Below, piece after piece: positions 1-11,714 of a stretch of 64,000 nt of DNA (the stretch's first letter is position 1; each line of letters opens with the position of its first letter). The DNA is from Rhodopseudomonas sp. BAL398 (GTDB lineage: Bacteria; Pseudomonadota; Alphaproteobacteria; Rhizobiales; Xanthobacteraceae): assembly GCF_033001325.1 (NCBI RefSeq), contig NZ_CP133111.1, forward strand, positions 2,728,001-2,792,000, read 5' to 3'. The position numbers were made by a program, and so were the translations under genes. The notes below the pieces were generated by a model. It was given only the letters and a program-made list of their open reading frames with translations. It made no database searches and had not been told where the DNA came from.

Positions 1-110
1 ACTTGCGACGAAGCAATCTAGTTTGTGCTTGTCGCCCTGGATTGCTTCGCTGTCGGACGGCGCAATGCGCCGTCCTCGGCTCGCAATGACGAAACCATCG
101 TTGGTTTATT
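1..110. repeat. REP-like intergenic palindromic repeat downstream of cbbX
   Basis: Non-coding DNA past the cbbX stop codon. It contains a perfect 9-bp stem with a 3-nt loop at 55-75 (GGACGGCGC aat GCGCCGTCC), flanked by the words ATTGCTTCG (about 42-50) and GCAATGACG. The same words occur in the palindrome between cbbL and cbbS at 1545-1624, so both appear to be copies of one dispersed element. It may act as a 3' mRNA stabiliser or terminator-like structure for the cbb operon; that role is inferred. Confidence 0.7.
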
Positions 111-158
111 CGCTCCTTTCAGTCCGGCACTCAGGGCTCGCACCCGGAATGACGCGCC

Positions 159-1079
159 TCACTCGCTCTTCGCATCTGAAAACACCCGGCTCGCCAGCAC
201 ATCGGACGCCTCCAGCGTCATGATGTCATTCGCCGTCAGCACCCGATCGAGATCGGCGACCAGACGGTTGGCCTGGCGCAGCCGGGTGCGGTCGAGCGCA
301 TTGCGGATCGAACGCGCATTCGAGAACAGCGGCTGGGTCTTGCGGATCTCGATATAGCGCCGAAACGCCTCGCGCGCCGCCGGATCGAACTTGTAGTTCT
401 GCTCGGCCAGCATCATCTCGGCGATCTGCAGCAATTCGGCGTCGGAATAATCCGGAAAATCGATGTGATGCGCGATCCGCGAGCGGAAGCCCGGATTACT
501 GGCGAAGAACTTGTCCATCCGATCGCCATAGCCGGCGAGAATCACCACCAGATCGTCGCGTTGATTCTCCATCACCTGCAACAGGATCTCGATCGCCTCC
601 TGGCCATAGTCGCGCTCATTGTCGGGGCGATACAGATAATACGCCTCGTCGATGAACAACACGCCGCCCATCGCCTTCTTCAGCACCTCCTTGGTCTTCG
701 GCGCGGTGTGGCCGATATATTGCCCGACCAACTCGTCGCGGGTCACCGAGACCACATGGCCGCGGCGCACGAAGCCGAGCTTGTGCAGGATCGCGGCCAT
801 CCGCATCGCCACCGTGGTCTTGCCGGTGCCGGGATTGCCGGTGAACGACATGTGCAGCGTCGGGTTGCCGCTCGCCAAGCCCATCCGCTTGCGCAGGCGC
901 TCGACCAGCAGCAATGCCGCGATCTCGCGGATCCGGGTTTTCACCGGCTTCAGCCCGATCAATTCGCGATCGAGCTGATCCAGTACCTCGCCGATTCCGA
1001 CCTCGTTGAACTCCTTACGCAGATCAACCTGTTCGGCCGGGGGATCGGCGGCGCCTTGCGGCACCGCGTCCATGCTCAT
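159..1079 (-). CDS. cbbX: CbbX, red-type RubisCO activase (AAA+ ATPase)
   Basis: Hexameric AAA+ protein that remodels inhibited red-type RubisCO by pulling on the large-subunit C-terminus and releasing tight-binding sugar phosphates. The 306-residue product has a Walker A motif GNPGTGKTT near residue 80, a Walker B motif [11 protein letters not shown] near 140, and the AGYGDRM and NPGFRSRI segments typical of CbbX. Length is normal for the family. The ATG at 1079 overlaps the cbbS stop codon (ATGA), so translation is probably coupled; a second in-frame ATG at 1073 is an alternative. It is the last gene of the cbb operon, as expected for form IC clusters. Confidence 0.96.
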   Translation of the reverse strand: MSMDAVPQGAADPPAEQVDLRKEFNEVGIGEVLDQLDRELIGLKPVKTRIREIAALLLVERLRKRMGLASGNPTLHMSFTGNPGTGKTTVAMRMAAILHKLGFVRRGHVVSVTRDELVGQYIGHTAPKTKEVLKKAMGGVLFIDEAYYLYRPDNERDYGQEAIEILLQVMENQRDDLVVILAGYGDRMDKFFASNPGFRSRIAHHIDFPDYSDAELLQIAEMMLAEQNYKFDPAAREAFRRYIEIRKTQPLFSNARSIRNALDRTRLRQANRLVADLDRVLTANDIMTLEASDVLASRVFSDAKSE

Positions 1080-1501
1080 GCCCCACCGTAGCGGCCGCCC
1101 TCGGGACGATCGACCGCATAGGCCTTGGTGGTGTAGCGCATGGTGCGACCGTCGGTTTCCTGGCGCTCAAGCCGGAAGCCGGGTTCTTCCTTCGGCCGAT
1201 TGACGATGAACGACAGCCGCACCGACTCCCAGCCATGGCTGGCGTCGAACGCCGACAGCCGGATATAGCGGTCGCCATAGATCTTGCGGCATTCGTTCAG
1301 CTCCATCAGCACGCCGGCGGCGTCCTGCAGGTCGAACATCGGCAGGCCCCACATTTCCCAGAAGGTGTTGCGCGGGTGCGGATCATCGGTGAATTCGAGG
1401 TTCACCGCCCAGCCCTTGCCGAGCGCGTATTGCACCTGCTTGGAAATCTGGTCGTCAGTGAGATCCGGCAGGAATGAAAAGCAACCTTGGGTGACGCGCA
1501 T
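1076..1501 (-). CDS. cbbS: RubisCO small subunit, form I (red type)
   Basis: Small subunit of the L8S8 carboxylase. The 141-residue protein starts [16 protein letters not shown] and has the conserved [20 protein letters not shown] segment. It continues into a longer C-terminal region ([13 protein letters not shown] onward), as in red-type small subunits whose C-terminal hairpin lines the central pore. It lies downstream of cbbL, separated by about 127 bp that hold a long palindrome, and overlaps cbbX by four bases. The form IC assignment follows from this tail and from the presence of cbbX. Confidence 0.96.
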   Translation of the reverse strand: MRVTQGCFSFLPDLTDDQISKQVQYALGKGWAVNLEFTDDPHPRNTFWEMWGLPMFDLQDAAGVLMELNECRKIYGDRYIRLSAFDASHGWESVRLSFIVNRPKEEPGFRLERQETDGRTMRYTTKAYAVDRPEGGRYGGA

Positions 1502-1544
1502 TGAATTGCTCCTTGATGTCTAGCAGATCGACCGTCGATTTCTT

Positions 1545-1624
1545 CATTGCGAGCGAAGCGAAGCAATCCAGGAGTCCAGTGCACGAAGCTACTGGATTGC
1601 TTCGTCGCTTCGCTCCTCGCAATG
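1545..1624. repeat. Long palindromic element between cbbL and cbbS
   Basis: Left arm 1545-1571 (begins CATTGCGAGCGAAGCG) and right arm 1592-1624 (ends CTCCTCGCAATG) are near-perfect inverted copies around a 20-nt spacer. The element fills most of the cbbL-cbbS spacer and shares words with the repeat at 1-110. In transcript form it would be a strong hairpin able to affect cbbL/cbbS mRNA stability; that function is inferred. Confidence 0.8.
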
Positions 1625-1628
1625 ACGA

Positions 1629-3116
<1,488 letters not shown>

Positions 3117-3143
3117 TCACAACCGGGGAAGAACGCCAGACAA

Positions 3144-4229
3144 CTACTCGGCAGCGCGGGCTATGCCTCCGATCTGCGGATCAAGCGCGCCGGATTTGTA
3201 GCGCTTGGCCATTTCGGACAGCGGGATCACCTTGATCTTGGAGGCGTTGCCGGCGGTGCCGAATTGTTCGAAGCGCTGGCGGCAGAGGTCGCGCATGGCG
3301 TCCATCGCCGGCTTGAGGAATTTGCGCGGATCGAACTCGGCCTTGTTTTGCGTCGCAACCTTGCGGAACATTCCGGTCATGGCGAGACGGCAATCGGTGT
3401 CGATATTGACCTTGCGCACGCCGTGCTTGATGCCGCGCACGATCTCCTCGACCGGCACGCCGAAGGTCTGCGGCATGCCGCCGCCGAACTCGTTGAAGAT
3501 GTCCTGCAATTCCTGCGGCACCGAAGACGAGCCGTGCATCACCAGATGGGTGTTGGGCAGCCGGCGGTGGATCTCCTCGACGACTTTCATCGCCAGGATA
3601 TCGCCGTCGGGCTTGCGCGAGAATTTATAGGCGCCGTGCGAGGTGCCCATCGCGATCGCCAGCGCGTCGACCTTGGTGGCGCGGACGAAGTCGGCGGCCT
3701 GGTCGGGATCGGTCAGCAGCTGATCCTGGCTGACGGTGCCTTCCAGCCCGTGGCCGTCTTCCTGCTCGCCGCCACCATGTTCCAGCGAGCCCAGCACGCC
3801 GAGCTCGCCTTCGACCGAGGCGCCGACCCAATGCGCCATGTCGGTGACGCGGCTGGTGATGTCGACATTGTAGGCGTAGTCGGCCGCGGTATTGGCGTCG
3901 GCCTTGAGCGAGCCGTCCATCATCACCGAGGTGAAGCCGTGCTGGATCGCGGTGGCGCAGGTGGCTTCGTCATTGCCGTGATCCTGATGCATGCATAGCG
4001 GGATCTGCGGATAGATCTCGCTCAACGCCTCGATCATCTTGGCCAGCATGATGTCGTTGGCGTAGGCTCGCGCACCGCGCGAGGCCTGGATGATCACCGG
4101 GGCGTCGACGGCGGCTGCCGCCTCCATGATGGCGAGGCCCTGCTCCATATTGTTGATGTTGAATGCTGGCACGCCATAGCCGTGCTCGGCGGCGTGATCC
4201 AGCAATTGCCTCAAAATGATGCGGGCCAT
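3144..4229 (-). CDS. cbbA: Fructose/sedoheptulose-bisphosphate aldolase, class II
   Basis: Zn-dependent aldolase of the Calvin cycle, condensing triose phosphate and DHAP (or erythrose 4-phosphate). The 361-residue product has the class II signatures: [12 protein letters not shown] with the metal-binding histidine, [32 protein letters not shown], and [12 protein letters not shown]. Start ATG at 4229 follows an AGGAGG site. It lies between cbbP and cbbL. The long ELGVLG insert is typical of the class IIB Cbb aldolases of autotrophs. Confidence 0.96.
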   Translation of the reverse strand: MARIILRQLLDHAAEHGYGVPAFNINNMEQGLAIMEAAAAVDAPVIIQASRGARAYANDIMLAKMIEALSEIYPQIPLCMHQDHGNDEATCATAIQHGFTSVMMDGSLKADANTAADYAYNVDITSRVTDMAHWVGASVEGELGVLGSLEHGGGEQEDGHGLEGTVSQDQLLTDPDQAADFVRATKVDALAIAMGTSHGAYKFSRKPDGDILAMKVVEEIHRRLPNTHLVMHGSSSVPQELQDIFNEFGGGMPQTFGVPVEEIVRGIKHGVRKVNIDTDCRLAMTGMFRKVATQNKAEFDPRKFLKPAMDAMRDLCRQRFEQFGTAGNASKIKVIPLSEMAKRYKSGALDPQIGGIARAAE

Positions 4230-4341
4230 GATGCCTCCTGTTGAATGTGGGTTGCGAACGATCTGGTCAAGTTCCAGGCGGCGGCGTCGCTGCGTCGCGG
4301 CGCCATGCCGCAGATGGACATTTTGCCTCCCGCTTGCGCGC

Positions 4342-5217
4342 TCATTTGGCGCCCCGCTTGCGTTCGATCAGCTGCATGATCAGCGGCGTCAGGATCAGCT
4401 GCATCGCCAGATCCATCTTCGAGCCGTGGATCACGATCGAATTGGCGCGCGACATGAAGCTGCCCTGGATCATCGACAGCAGATAAGCGAAGTCGATGCC
4501 GCGCGGGCTCTTGAACCGGATCACCACCATCGATTCGTCCGCGGTCGGAATCCAGCGCGCGATGAAGGGGTTCGAGGTGTCGACCGTCGGCACCCGCTGG
4601 AAATTGATGTCGGTCTCGCCGAATTGCGGCACGATGTAGTGCACATAATCCGGCATCCGGCGCAGGATGGTGTCGGTGACGGCCTCGGTGGAATAGCCGC
4701 GGTCGCTGCGGTCGCGGTGCAGCTTCTGAATCCATTCCAGATTGATCACCGGCACCACGCCGATCTTCAGATCGGCATGCTGGGCGACATTGACGGTCTC
4801 GGTCATCACCGCGCCGTGCAGGCCTTCGTAGAACAGCAGATCGGAATCCGGCGGCAGCGACGCCCAGTCGGTGAAATTGCCCGGCGCCACGCCGTGCAGC
4901 TTGGCCTCGGTGTCGTCATGGACATAGTGCCTGGTCTTGCCGGTGCCGGTCGCCGCATAGTCGCGAAAGGTGGTCTCGAGCTCCTCGAACAGATTGGTCT
5001 CGGGGCTGAAATGGCTGAAATGGCGATTGCCGAGTTCGGACTCCGCCGCCATCTTGTTGCGCATGTCGACGCGGTTGTAGCGATGGAACGCGTCGCCCTC
5101 GATATAGGCGGCGTTGACGTTTTCGCGGCGGAAGATCTGCTCGAAAGTGCGCTTGACCGAGGTGGTGCCGGCGCCGGACGAACCGGTGATCGAAATGATC
5201 GGATGCTTGCGGGACAT
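4342..5217 (-). CDS. cbbP: Phosphoribulokinase
   Basis: Phosphorylates ribulose 5-phosphate with ATP to give the RubisCO substrate. The 291-residue proteobacterial-type enzyme has the P-loop [14 protein letters not shown] near residue 12, the [10 protein letters not shown] catalytic segment, [12 protein letters not shown], and the FYEGLHGAV strand with Walker B-like acids. It is octamer-type PRK, lacking the regulatory cysteines of plant PRK in the P-loop region. It sits between cbbF (71 bp upstream) and cbbA. Confidence 0.97.
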   Translation of the reverse strand: MSRKHPIISITGSSGAGTTSVKRTFEQIFRRENVNAAYIEGDAFHRYNRVDMRNKMAAESELGNRHFSHFSPETNLFEELETTFRDYAATGTGKTRHYVHDDTEAKLHGVAPGNFTDWASLPPDSDLLFYEGLHGAVMTETVNVAQHADLKIGVVPVINLEWIQKLHRDRSDRGYSTEAVTDTILRRMPDYVHYIVPQFGETDINFQRVPTVDTSNPFIARWIPTADESMVVIRFKSPRGIDFAYLLSMIQGSFMSRANSIVIHGSKMDLAMQLILTPLIMQLIERKRGAK

Positions 5218-5288
5218 TTGTGACTTTCAGACTCCGGATACTTAAGCCTCGGGTTGTTCGGACTCGGTGAGTTCGGATTCGGGCGACG

Positions 5289-6323
5289 TCAGACCCGGAA
5301 CAGGCCGCGGCGCGCGAACAGCGGCGCGGTGCGCGAGGCGGCGTCGGGATCATTGTGCAGCAGCTCGATGCGCTCGACCTTGTCGAGCGAGCCCATGATC
5401 AAGGGCGAGCGCTGATGGATCGATGACGCGGCGAGATCGAGCACGCGCTCGCGCCCGGTCGAGGCGCCGCCGCCGGCCTGCTCCATCACAAAGGCCATCG
5501 GGTGGGTCTCGTACAACAGCCGCAGCCGGCCCTCGCCATAGCCCGGGCGCGAATCCGCCGGATACAGGAACACGCCGCCGCGGGTCAGGATGCGATAGGC
5601 CTCGGCCACCAGCGAGCCGATCCAGCGCATGTTGAAATCCTTGCTGCGCGGGCCGTCGGCGCCGGCCAGGCATTCGTCGACGAAGTCGCGCACCGGCTGC
5701 TCCCAGTGCCGATGGTTCGAGGCGTTGATGGCGTATTCGGCGGTGTCGGGCGAGACCTGGACCTTCTCGCGGATCAGCCGATAGGTCCTGGCTGCGCGGT
5801 CCAGCGTGAAGATGTCGACGCCATCGCCGAGCGTCAGCACCAGCGAGGTCTGCGGCCCGTAGACCACGAAGCCCGCCGCCAGCTGACAGCTGCCGGGCGC
5901 CGAGAACGGCGCCACGCCGGGCTCATTGGGAATGATCGAAAAGATCGTCCCCACCGTCATATTGGTGTCGATGTTGGAGGAGCCGTCGAGCGGATCATAG
6001 GCGATCGAGATCAGCGCTTTCGGATCGCTCTCCACCAGCTGCTCGGATTCCTCCGACGCCAGCACCGCGAACGGCACATCCTTTAGTGCTGCGATCACCA
6101 TCTGGTCGGCGCGGACGTCGAGATCCTTCTGCACGTCGCCATCGGCATTGGCCGAGCCCTGCGTCTTGCCGGTGATCCCGCCCAGCGCGCCCTGCCCGAT
6201 CAGCTCCGAAATCTCGATCGACGCCGCCGCGATCGCCCGAACCGCCGCCGCAACCGCAATACGAAGCGGGTCTGAACCCGCATATAGATCGACAAATTGA
6301 GATAGTGTCTGGCCTTGGCTCAT
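5289..6323 (-). CDS. cbbF: Fructose-1,6-bisphosphatase / sedoheptulose-1,7-bisphosphatase
   Basis: Class I bisphosphatase regenerating ribulose precursors in the Calvin cycle. The 344 residues include the metal site segment [26 protein letters not shown], the YVVYG-like strand [11 protein letters not shown], and the substrate segment [24 protein letters not shown]. The start was placed at ATG 6323 ([10 protein letters not shown]) because the family begins there; the open frame extends 24 codons further upstream without a ribosome site. First gene of the cbb operon, divergent from cbbR. Confidence 0.96.
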   Translation of the reverse strand: MSQGQTLSQFVDLYAGSDPLRIAVAAAVRAIAAASIEISELIGQGALGGITGKTQGSANADGDVQKDLDVRADQMVIAALKDVPFAVLASEESEQLVESDPKALISIAYDPLDGSSNIDTNMTVGTIFSIIPNEPGVAPFSAPGSCQLAAGFVVYGPQTSLVLTLGDGVDIFTLDRAARTYRLIREKVQVSPDTAEYAINASNHRHWEQPVRDFVDECLAGADGPRSKDFNMRWIGSLVAEAYRILTRGGVFLYPADSRPGYGEGRLRLLYETHPMAFVMEQAGGGASTGRERVLDLAASSIHQRSPLIMGSLDKVERIELLHNDPDAASRTAPLFARRGLFRV

Positions 6324-6448
6324 GGTCGTTTCCCCGAAATCCGACTCGGCAATTGGCTTGCGATGTCGGGCCTTTCGGCGCGATCTTGACGGCAACGCTT
6401 AAATAAGAGAAATTTTATTATCTTGCCTCCTTCCCAAGTTATTTTTAT
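6324..6448. promoter_or_regulatory. Divergent cbbR-cbbF control region with AT-rich inverted repeat
   Basis: A 125-bp gap between divergent cbbF and cbbR. An AT-rich tract at 6398-6445 stands out in a GC-rich window and includes an inverted repeat AATAA-N8-TTATT at 6402-6419. LysR regulators such as CbbR normally bind this kind of site between their own gene and the operon they control. The operator assignment is inferred from position and symmetry; I could not fit a clean T-N11-A palindrome. Confidence 0.55.
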
Positions 6449-7417
6449 ATGGCCAAGCAATTCCGAACCGTCTCGATCCGGCAATTACGCGCCTTGGCGG
6501 CGCTGTCCGAAAACGGCAGCATCACCGCCGCCGCCGCCAAGCTCAATCTGACGCAGCCCGCGGTGACGCTGCAGCTGCGCAATCTCCAGGCGCTCGCCGG
6601 ACTGCCTTTGATTCAACGCAAGAGCGACGGGATGGTGCTGACCGCGGCCGGCGCCGAAGTGCTGGCGCTGTGCGGGCGGATCGAGGCGGCGATCGCCGCC
6701 TGCGAGACGTCGCTGGACATGATCGCCGGCCGCACCGGCGGGCGAGTCTCAATCGGCGCGGTGAGTACGGCGAAATATTTCGTGCCGTTCGCGATTTCCG
6801 GATTCCTCAAGCTGCATCCGAAAATCGACGTCAAACTCTCGATCGGAAACCGCCAGGAAATCGGCAGCGCGCTGCGCGGTTATGAGCTCGACATCGCCAT
6901 CATGGGACGGCCGCCGGTCGATCTCGACGTCGACATTCACCTGATCGGCAATCATCCGCATGTGATCATCGCGCCGACCGCCCACCGGCTGGCGCAGCGC
7001 CAGGACATCGCGCTGTCTGACCTCGCCAACGAGACCTTCCTGACCCGCGAGCCCGGCTCCGGCACGCGCAGCCTGATGGAGCAGCTGATCGGATCGGCCG
7101 GGATAAGGCCGCCAATCGGCATGGAAATGGCCAGCAATGAAACCATCAAGCAGGCGGTGATCGCCGGTCTCGGCATCGCTTTCATCTCCGCGCATACCGT
7201 GGCCACCGATCTTGATGAGAGACGGCTGGTGATCCTCGACGTCGTCGGCCTGCCTATCGTGCGGCAATGGTTTGTGGTCAGCCGCAAGGACAAGGTGCTG
7301 CTGCCGCCGGCGCGCGCGATGCTGGATTTTCTCAGTGCCCGCGGATCGGAATTTCTGCCGAGAACCCATCGGCGAATCCGCCTGACCCGGCCGTCGGTCC
7401 GCGCCAAGCGGCCCTGA
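6449..7417 (+). CDS. cbbR: CbbR, LysR-type activator of the cbb operon
   Basis: Transcription regulator that activates Calvin-cycle genes in response to metabolites such as RuBP, ATP and NADPH. The 322-residue protein has the LysR winged helix at the N-terminus (SIRQLRALAALSENGSITAAAAKLNLTQPAVTLQLRNL) and a periplasmic-binding-like effector domain (about residues 95-300, including YELDIAIMGRPP and EMASNETIKQAVIAGLGIAF). It is divergent from cbbF, the classic CbbR arrangement. No good ribosome site precedes the ATG at 6449, but the protein begins as CbbR proteins do. Confidence 0.93.
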   Translation: MAKQFRTVSIRQLRALAALSENGSITAAAAKLNLTQPAVTLQLRNLQALAGLPLIQRKSDGMVLTAAGAEVLALCGRIEAAIAACETSLDMIAGRTGGRVSIGAVSTAKYFVPFAISGFLKLHPKIDVKLSIGNRQEIGSALRGYELDIAIMGRPPVDLDVDIHLIGNHPHVIIAPTAHRLAQRQDIALSDLANETFLTREPGSGTRSLMEQLIGSAGIRPPIGMEMASNETIKQAVIAGLGIAFISAHTVATDLDERRLVILDVVGLPIVRQWFVVSRKDKVLLPPARAMLDFLSARGSEFLPRTHRRIRLTRPSVRAKRP

Positions 7418-7458
7418 CGGCGGTCAGCGCCGCCAGGGCCGTCAAGCAATGCTTAGGA

Positions 7459-7482
7459 GCTGGCGGCCAATGGGCCGCCAGC
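7459..7482. terminator. Hairpin between convergent cbbR and hemA
   Basis: Perfect 10-bp stem GCTGGCGGCC / GGCCGCCAGC with a 4-nt AATG loop, in the 128-bp gap where cbbR (plus) and hemA (minus) converge. It is flanked on both sides by ATGCTTA words. No long T run follows on either strand, so it is at best a weak or Rho-assisted bidirectional terminator. Confidence 0.6.
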
Positions 7483-7545
7483 CGATGCTTAAGAGCCGGA
7501 CGCCGCCCAGGAACTCGCCCCCGGACGCTTGCGCCAACCCAATCC

Positions 7546-8757
7546 TCACGCCGCCTTGGCGAGGCCGACCTTGGCCCAGATTTCGCTAAGCGCCTGCACC
7601 AGATGCTCGATGTCGGCATCGCTGTGGAGCGGCGACGGCGTGATCCGCAGCCGCTCGGTGCCGCGCGGAACCGTCGGATAATTGATCGGCTGCACATAGA
7701 TGCTGAAGCGCTCGATCAGCTCGTCGCTGATCTGCTTGCACAGCACCGCATCGCCCACCATCACCGGCACGATATGGCTGGGATTGGGAAGATGCGCCAC
7801 GCCGACCTCGTCCAGCCGCTTGCGCAGCCGCGCCACGCGGTCCTGATGCCGTTCGCGCTCCGCTGAGCTGGTGCGCAGATGCTTGATGCTGGCCAGCGCA
7901 CCGGCGGCCACCGCGGGCGGCAGCGAGGTGCTGAAGATGAAGCCGGAGGCGAAGCTGCGGACGAAGTCGCAGACCGCTGCCGAGCCGGCAATATAGCCGC
8001 CGACCACGCCGATCGCCTTGGCCAGCGTGCCCTCGATGATCGTCAGCCGGTGGCTCAGACCTTCGCGATCGGCGATGCCGCCGCCATTCGGGCCGTACAG
8101 GCCGACGCCGTGGACTTCGTCGAGATAGGTCATCGCGTGATGGGCATCGGCGACGTCGCAGATTTCGGCGATCGGCGCGATATCGCCATCCATCGAATAC
8201 ACCGACTCGAACGCCACCAGTTTCGGCACATTGGGGTCGAGATCGGCCAGCTTGCGCTCCAGATCGCGCACGTCGTTGTGGGCGAAGATCCGGGTCTCGC
8301 TGCGGCTGTGGCGAATCCCCTCGATCATCGAGGCGTGGTTGAGTTCATCCGACAGGATCACGCAACCCGGCATCCGCGACGCCAGCGTCGACAGCGACGC
8401 CATGTTGGAGACATAGCCCGATGTGAACAGCAGCGCCGCTTCCTTGCCATGCAGCGCAGCCAGCTCCTGTTCGAGCAGGACGTGATAGTGATTGGTGCCC
8501 GCGATGTTGCGGGTGCCGCCAGCGCCGGCGCCGCAGCTGTCGAGCGCCTCGTGCATCGCCTTCAGCACCGCCGGATGCTGGCCCATGCCGAGATAGTCGT
8601 TCGAGCACCACACCGTGACGTCATTCTCGCCGTCCGGGTGGTGAAATTTGGCCTGCGGGAACGAGCCCGCCTTGCGTTCCAGATCGGCGAATACCCGGTA
8701 CCGGCCTTCGCGATGCAAGCCCTCGATCTGACGACGGAAATACGCTTCGTAATTCAT
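7546..8757 (-). CDS. hemA: 5-Aminolevulinate synthase
   Basis: PLP enzyme condensing glycine and succinyl-CoA, the first committed step to heme and bacteriochlorophyll in alphaproteobacteria (Shemin pathway). The 403 residues show the ALAS N-terminus [56 protein letters not shown] and the PLP-lysine motif [14 protein letters not shown]. It overlaps puhE by four bases (ATGA) and ends the long bchF-hemA series. Its position ties precursor supply to photosystem gene expression. Confidence 0.97.
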   Translation of the reverse strand: MNYEAYFRRQIEGLHREGRYRVFADLERKAGSFPQAKFHHPDGENDVTVWCSNDYLGMGQHPAVLKAMHEALDSCGAGAGGTRNIAGTNHYHVLLEQELAALHGKEAALLFTSGYVSNMASLSTLASRMPGCVILSDELNHASMIEGIRHSRSETRIFAHNDVRDLERKLADLDPNVPKLVAFESVYSMDGDIAPIAEICDVADAHHAMTYLDEVHGVGLYGPNGGGIADREGLSHRLTIIEGTLAKAIGVVGGYIAGSAAVCDFVRSFASGFIFSTSLPPAVAAGALASIKHLRTSSAERERHQDRVARLRKRLDEVGVAHLPNPSHIVPVMVGDAVLCKQISDELIERFSIYVQPINYPTVPRGTERLRITPSPLHSDADIEHLVQALSEIWAKVGLAKAA

Positions 8758-9830
8758 GATGTCCTCCCGTTGACTGTTGCTGCCGGCTCAGCGCCGATTC
8801 CGATCCGGGCCGGCGCCAATTCGCCTCGCGGATGCTGCTCCAGGAAAGTCTGCCTGAACTGGTCCTCGAGCCGCTGCCGGGCACAGGCGCTGCGCGGCTT
8901 CGGCGGCGTCTCGTCCTTGCGACCATTCGGCACCACGACGAGCTGAGGAGCAGCGGCGCGCACCTCATTCGTGGTGGAGGCCGAGTCGGAAACCTGCTTG
9001 GCCGCGCCCAGCTCGGCCATGGCTACCACAGTGGCGGATGGTTTCGTTTCCATGATGATGTCCTCCGGCGGAAACCCTGTGCGAATACCCCAGCTCCACA
9101 GCGTGATCGCCGGCAACGGGAGCAGCATGAACCAGTGCTCGACGACACCAAGCGCGAACAGCGTCGAGACCAGCGTCAGACCGACGACCTCGAACGGGGT
9201 CGCGGCAACTTCGACGATCCGCTGCACCATCACGACAAGAACAGCGGTTGCCAGCGTGACCGAGAGCGGAAAGAAGGCGCTCACCGGCTTGCGTGCGAAA
9301 TAGGTCTTTAGAAACTGAACGGCGTCCGGCATCAATTCGTCATTGGTCACCGGCACGCCTAGAAACAGGTTGATCTTGGCGCTCTGCCGCAGCACCCACA
9401 GCGCCAGATAGGTCCACAGCCCGACCTGGTTTTCGGCATTGAGGGTGAGTGCGGCGACCACCGCGCCGCAGCTCAGCAGGCAAATCTCGTGATAGATGAT
9501 CGCCTGCAACGCCAGGCTGAACCGACGAAATCCCCTGGCATGCGGCGGGCAAGGTTCGGCACGCGGACCGGTCAACCAGCCGGACAGAAAGGCGATCTCC
9601 TGCGCCCCCCACAGGAAGATGATGCAGCTGAAGGCCATGTAGGCCGCCCCGACACTGGTGTCGTTCGCCGTCACCGACAGGCCGCACAACGCCACCGTGA
9701 GCATCCCGCCCGCACAGACCAGCCGCAGCATGCCGGACCGGCCGACGCTGCCGACCAGCAGCAGCACCGCCCCGGTGCTGAACCACCAGACAAAGGCCGC
9801 GAAGAACGGTGGTCCTAGGTATGAGGCCAT
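8754..9830 (-). CDS. puhE: PuhE, photosynthetic complex assembly protein 2 (membrane protein)
   Basis: Integral membrane protein needed for normal bacteriochlorophyll and reaction-centre levels in Rhodobacter. The chosen ATG at 9830 ([20 protein letters not shown]) has an AGGGAAG site upstream and lies 13 bp after acsF; the open frame runs further upstream inside acsF but that part is not family-like. The 358 residues contain about seven hydrophobic segments in the first 260 residues. A hydrophilic C-terminal tail of roughly 90 residues (from [10 protein letters not shown]) looks like an extension compared with the membrane core. Confidence 0.9.
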   Translation of the reverse strand: MASYLGPPFFAAFVWWFSTGAVLLLVGSVGRSGMLRLVCAGGMLTVALCGLSVTANDTSVGAAYMAFSCIIFLWGAQEIAFLSGWLTGPRAEPCPPHARGFRRFSLALQAIIYHEICLLSCGAVVAALTLNAENQVGLWTYLALWVLRQSAKINLFLGVPVTNDELMPDAVQFLKTYFARKPVSAFFPLSVTLATAVLVVMVQRIVEVAATPFEVVGLTLVSTLFALGVVEHWFMLLPLPAITLWSWGIRTGFPPEDIIMETKPSATVVAMAELGAAKQVSDSASTTNEVRAAAPQLVVVPNGRKDETPPKPRSACARQRLEDQFRQTFLEQHPRGELAPARIGIGAEPAATVNGRTS

Positions 9831-9843
9831 GAATTCACTTCCC

Positions 9844-10944
9844 TCACCACGCCGGCCGCAGGCCGATGACGCGGGGCAGTTCGTTGCGTTTCGCCGGCAG
9901 CAGGAACAGGCGCGCGAAGGCCAGCGCGGCCTGCGCCGCCAGCAGCGGGCGTTTGATTTTGCCGAGCAGGCCTTGCGCATGGCTGTCGGCGATCTTGTCC
10001 GACACCACCCGCAGCCGCTCGAGCCCGGCGAGGAAGCGCGGGTCGTCGAGATTGAGCGTGACCGGAAATACCTGCTTAGAGATTTCCGTGGTGATCCGGA
10101 ACACCTGCATGTCGTAATCGGTCGGGTCCATGCCGAGCGCTTCGTGGAACGCCGGGCGCATGTGATCGCGGACATACATCGTGGCGAACACCGCCAGCAC
10201 GAAGAAGCGGATCCACAGCTTGTTGAAACCGCGCAGCAGCGACGGATCGGCGCGCATCAGCAGCGCGAACGCCTCGCCATGGCGAAACTCGTCATTGCAC
10301 CAGCTCTCGAACCAGCGGAAAATCGGATGGAACTGACGTTCCGGATGTCGCTCCATCTGCCGGAAGATGGTGATGTAGCGGGCATAGCCGATCTTCTCCG
10401 ACAGATAGGTCGCGTAGAAGATGAATTTCGGCCGGAAATAAGTGTACTTCTTCACCTTGGTGAGGAAGCCGAGATCGACGCCGATGCCATGATCCTTGAG
10501 GATTTCATTGATGAAGCCGGCATGTCGCGCCTCGTCGCGGCTGAGATAGCCGAACAGCTCCTGAATTTCCTTGTTCTTGATCCGCTTCTTGATTTCCGAG
10601 TACAGCACGCAGCCGGAGAATTCCGCGGTCAGCGAGGAGACCAGAAAGTCCTTGAACTCCTTGCGCAGTTCCGGCGGCAATTGCTCCAGATCGTAGTTGA
10701 ATTCGTCCTGCTTCTTGAAATGCGCCTTGTTGTAGTCGGCGCGCAATTCCTTGATCATCGCGTTCCATTCGGACCGCACCAGGCTGACGTCGAGGCGATC
10801 CATCGCGGCGAAATCGGTGGTGTAGAATCGCGGGGTGAGGATGGTGTCCTCGCGCGCGATGTCGAGACTTTCGCGACTGCCCTTGATCGTGGGCCGTGCG
10901 CTTGGGCGCAGGCTGCCCTGGGTGCCGCCCTCCATTGGAATCAT
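9844..10944 (-). CDS. acsF: AcsF, aerobic Mg-protoporphyrin IX monomethyl ester cyclase (diiron)
   Basis: O2-dependent oxidative cyclase that forms ring E of chlorophyllide precursors. The 366-residue protein has two diiron carboxylate motifs, [17 protein letters not shown] and [15 protein letters not shown], plus a further [15 protein letters not shown] ExxH pair. Length fits the family. It overlaps the 101-residue ORF upstream by four bases. The anaerobic counterpart BchE is not in this window, so ring E formation encoded here is the oxygen-requiring route. Confidence 0.96.
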   Translation of the reverse strand: MIPMEGGTQGSLRPSARPTIKGSRESLDIAREDTILTPRFYTTDFAAMDRLDVSLVRSEWNAMIKELRADYNKAHFKKQDEFNYDLEQLPPELRKEFKDFLVSSLTAEFSGCVLYSEIKKRIKNKEIQELFGYLSRDEARHAGFINEILKDHGIGVDLGFLTKVKKYTYFRPKFIFYATYLSEKIGYARYITIFRQMERHPERQFHPIFRWFESWCNDEFRHGEAFALLMRADPSLLRGFNKLWIRFFVLAVFATMYVRDHMRPAFHEALGMDPTDYDMQVFRITTEISKQVFPVTLNLDDPRFLAGLERLRVVSDKIADSHAQGLLGKIKRPLLAAQAALAFARLFLLPAKRNELPRVIGLRPAW

Positions 10945-11246
10945 GATACCCTCCCGTTCGAGAAGCTGACTTCGTAAAGTTCGGTCAGTTCGAGATATCC
11001 TTCCAGCCGCGCCCGGATCCGGTCGAGCAGGCCGGCGCGGACCACCGTCGCGGTGCGTCGCACGACCAGACGTTCACCGAATTCGACATGGGTCGGCGCG
11101 TCGTGCACGGTGACCTCGTCACCTGGCCCGATCTCGATGTCGCCATCGAGGATCACATGGGCGTGCAGGGTTTCCGAGCTCTGCTCGATTTCCACCGTGC
11201 AGGGCACGTCGAAGCTGGTGCGTTTCCCTAATCGGATCATGCTCAT
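10941..11246 (-). CDS. Small conserved protein between puhC and acsF
   Basis: A 101-residue soluble protein ([16 protein letters not shown]) with no signal peptide or membrane segment. It is rich in beta-prone stretches ([33 protein letters not shown]), suggesting a small beta-barrel or single hybrid-motif-like fold. It is translationally coupled on both sides (overlaps of four bases with puhC and with acsF). Its placement immediately before the diiron cyclase suggests a role in cyclase function or complex assembly; this is inference, and I do not assign a name. Confidence 0.85.
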   Translation of the reverse strand: MSMIRLGKRTSFDVPCTVEIEQSSETLHAHVILDGDIEIGPGDEVTVHDAPTHVEFGERLVVRRTATVVRAGLLDRIRARLEGYLELTELYEVSFSNGRVS

Positions 11247-11701
11247 TTTGAGCCGTCCGGTTTTTTCATGAGCTGCGCGAAGGCCGCCAGATTGCTGGAT
11301 CCGAAGGCATTCAGGTCGATCAGCCGGTTGTTGGCCGTGTCGGTCAGCGTGAGCTGGCCATTCTCGTAGCGGGCGAGACGAAACGGCGGTTCCGACCCGA
11401 TCGAGGCGAGCATGCGCTCGCGCGCCATGCCGCGAAGTACCACCCGCACGAAGCCCGACTCCCCCGGGGGCAGTGAGTGCAACAATTTGTGGTCGCGGGC
11501 GTCGAACACCAGCACATTGCCGGCGGCATCGTCCTCGAATTGAAGATCGATGCTCTCGACCATGGCCGGGAGCGTCATATGGGTGACGCCGTAACCAGTC
11601 AGACGCGCCGTGGTGGCCGCGGCCAGCGCCAAAAACACCACGGCGGCGGCGGCGATCAACGCGGCCTTCGGGATCCTGATATCGTGTTCGGCGTGCTCCA
11701 T
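11243..11701 (-). CDS. puhC: PuhC, photosynthetic complex assembly protein
   Basis: Single-pass membrane assembly factor for RC-LH1. The 152-residue protein has one N-terminal transmembrane helix (AALIAAAAVVFLALAAATTA, about residues 13-32) followed by a periplasmic domain with LQFEDDAAGNVLVFDARD and the ESGFVRVVLRGMARER segment characteristic of PuhC. It is separated from puhB by 13 bp and overlaps the next ORF by four bases. Confidence 0.92.
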   Translation of the reverse strand: MEHAEHDIRIPKAALIAAAAVVFLALAAATTARLTGYGVTHMTLPAMVESIDLQFEDDAAGNVLVFDARDHKLLHSLPPGESGFVRVVLRGMARERMLASIGSEPPFRLARYENGQLTLTDTANNRLIDLNAFGSSNLAAFAQLMKKPDGSK

Positions 11702-11714
11702 ATCGATCTCCGTT

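Noticed and set aside
8754-10175. A 473-residue start for puhE
   Set aside because: The first 115 codons lie inside acsF in another frame; ATG 9830 has a ribosome site and starts the membrane protein.
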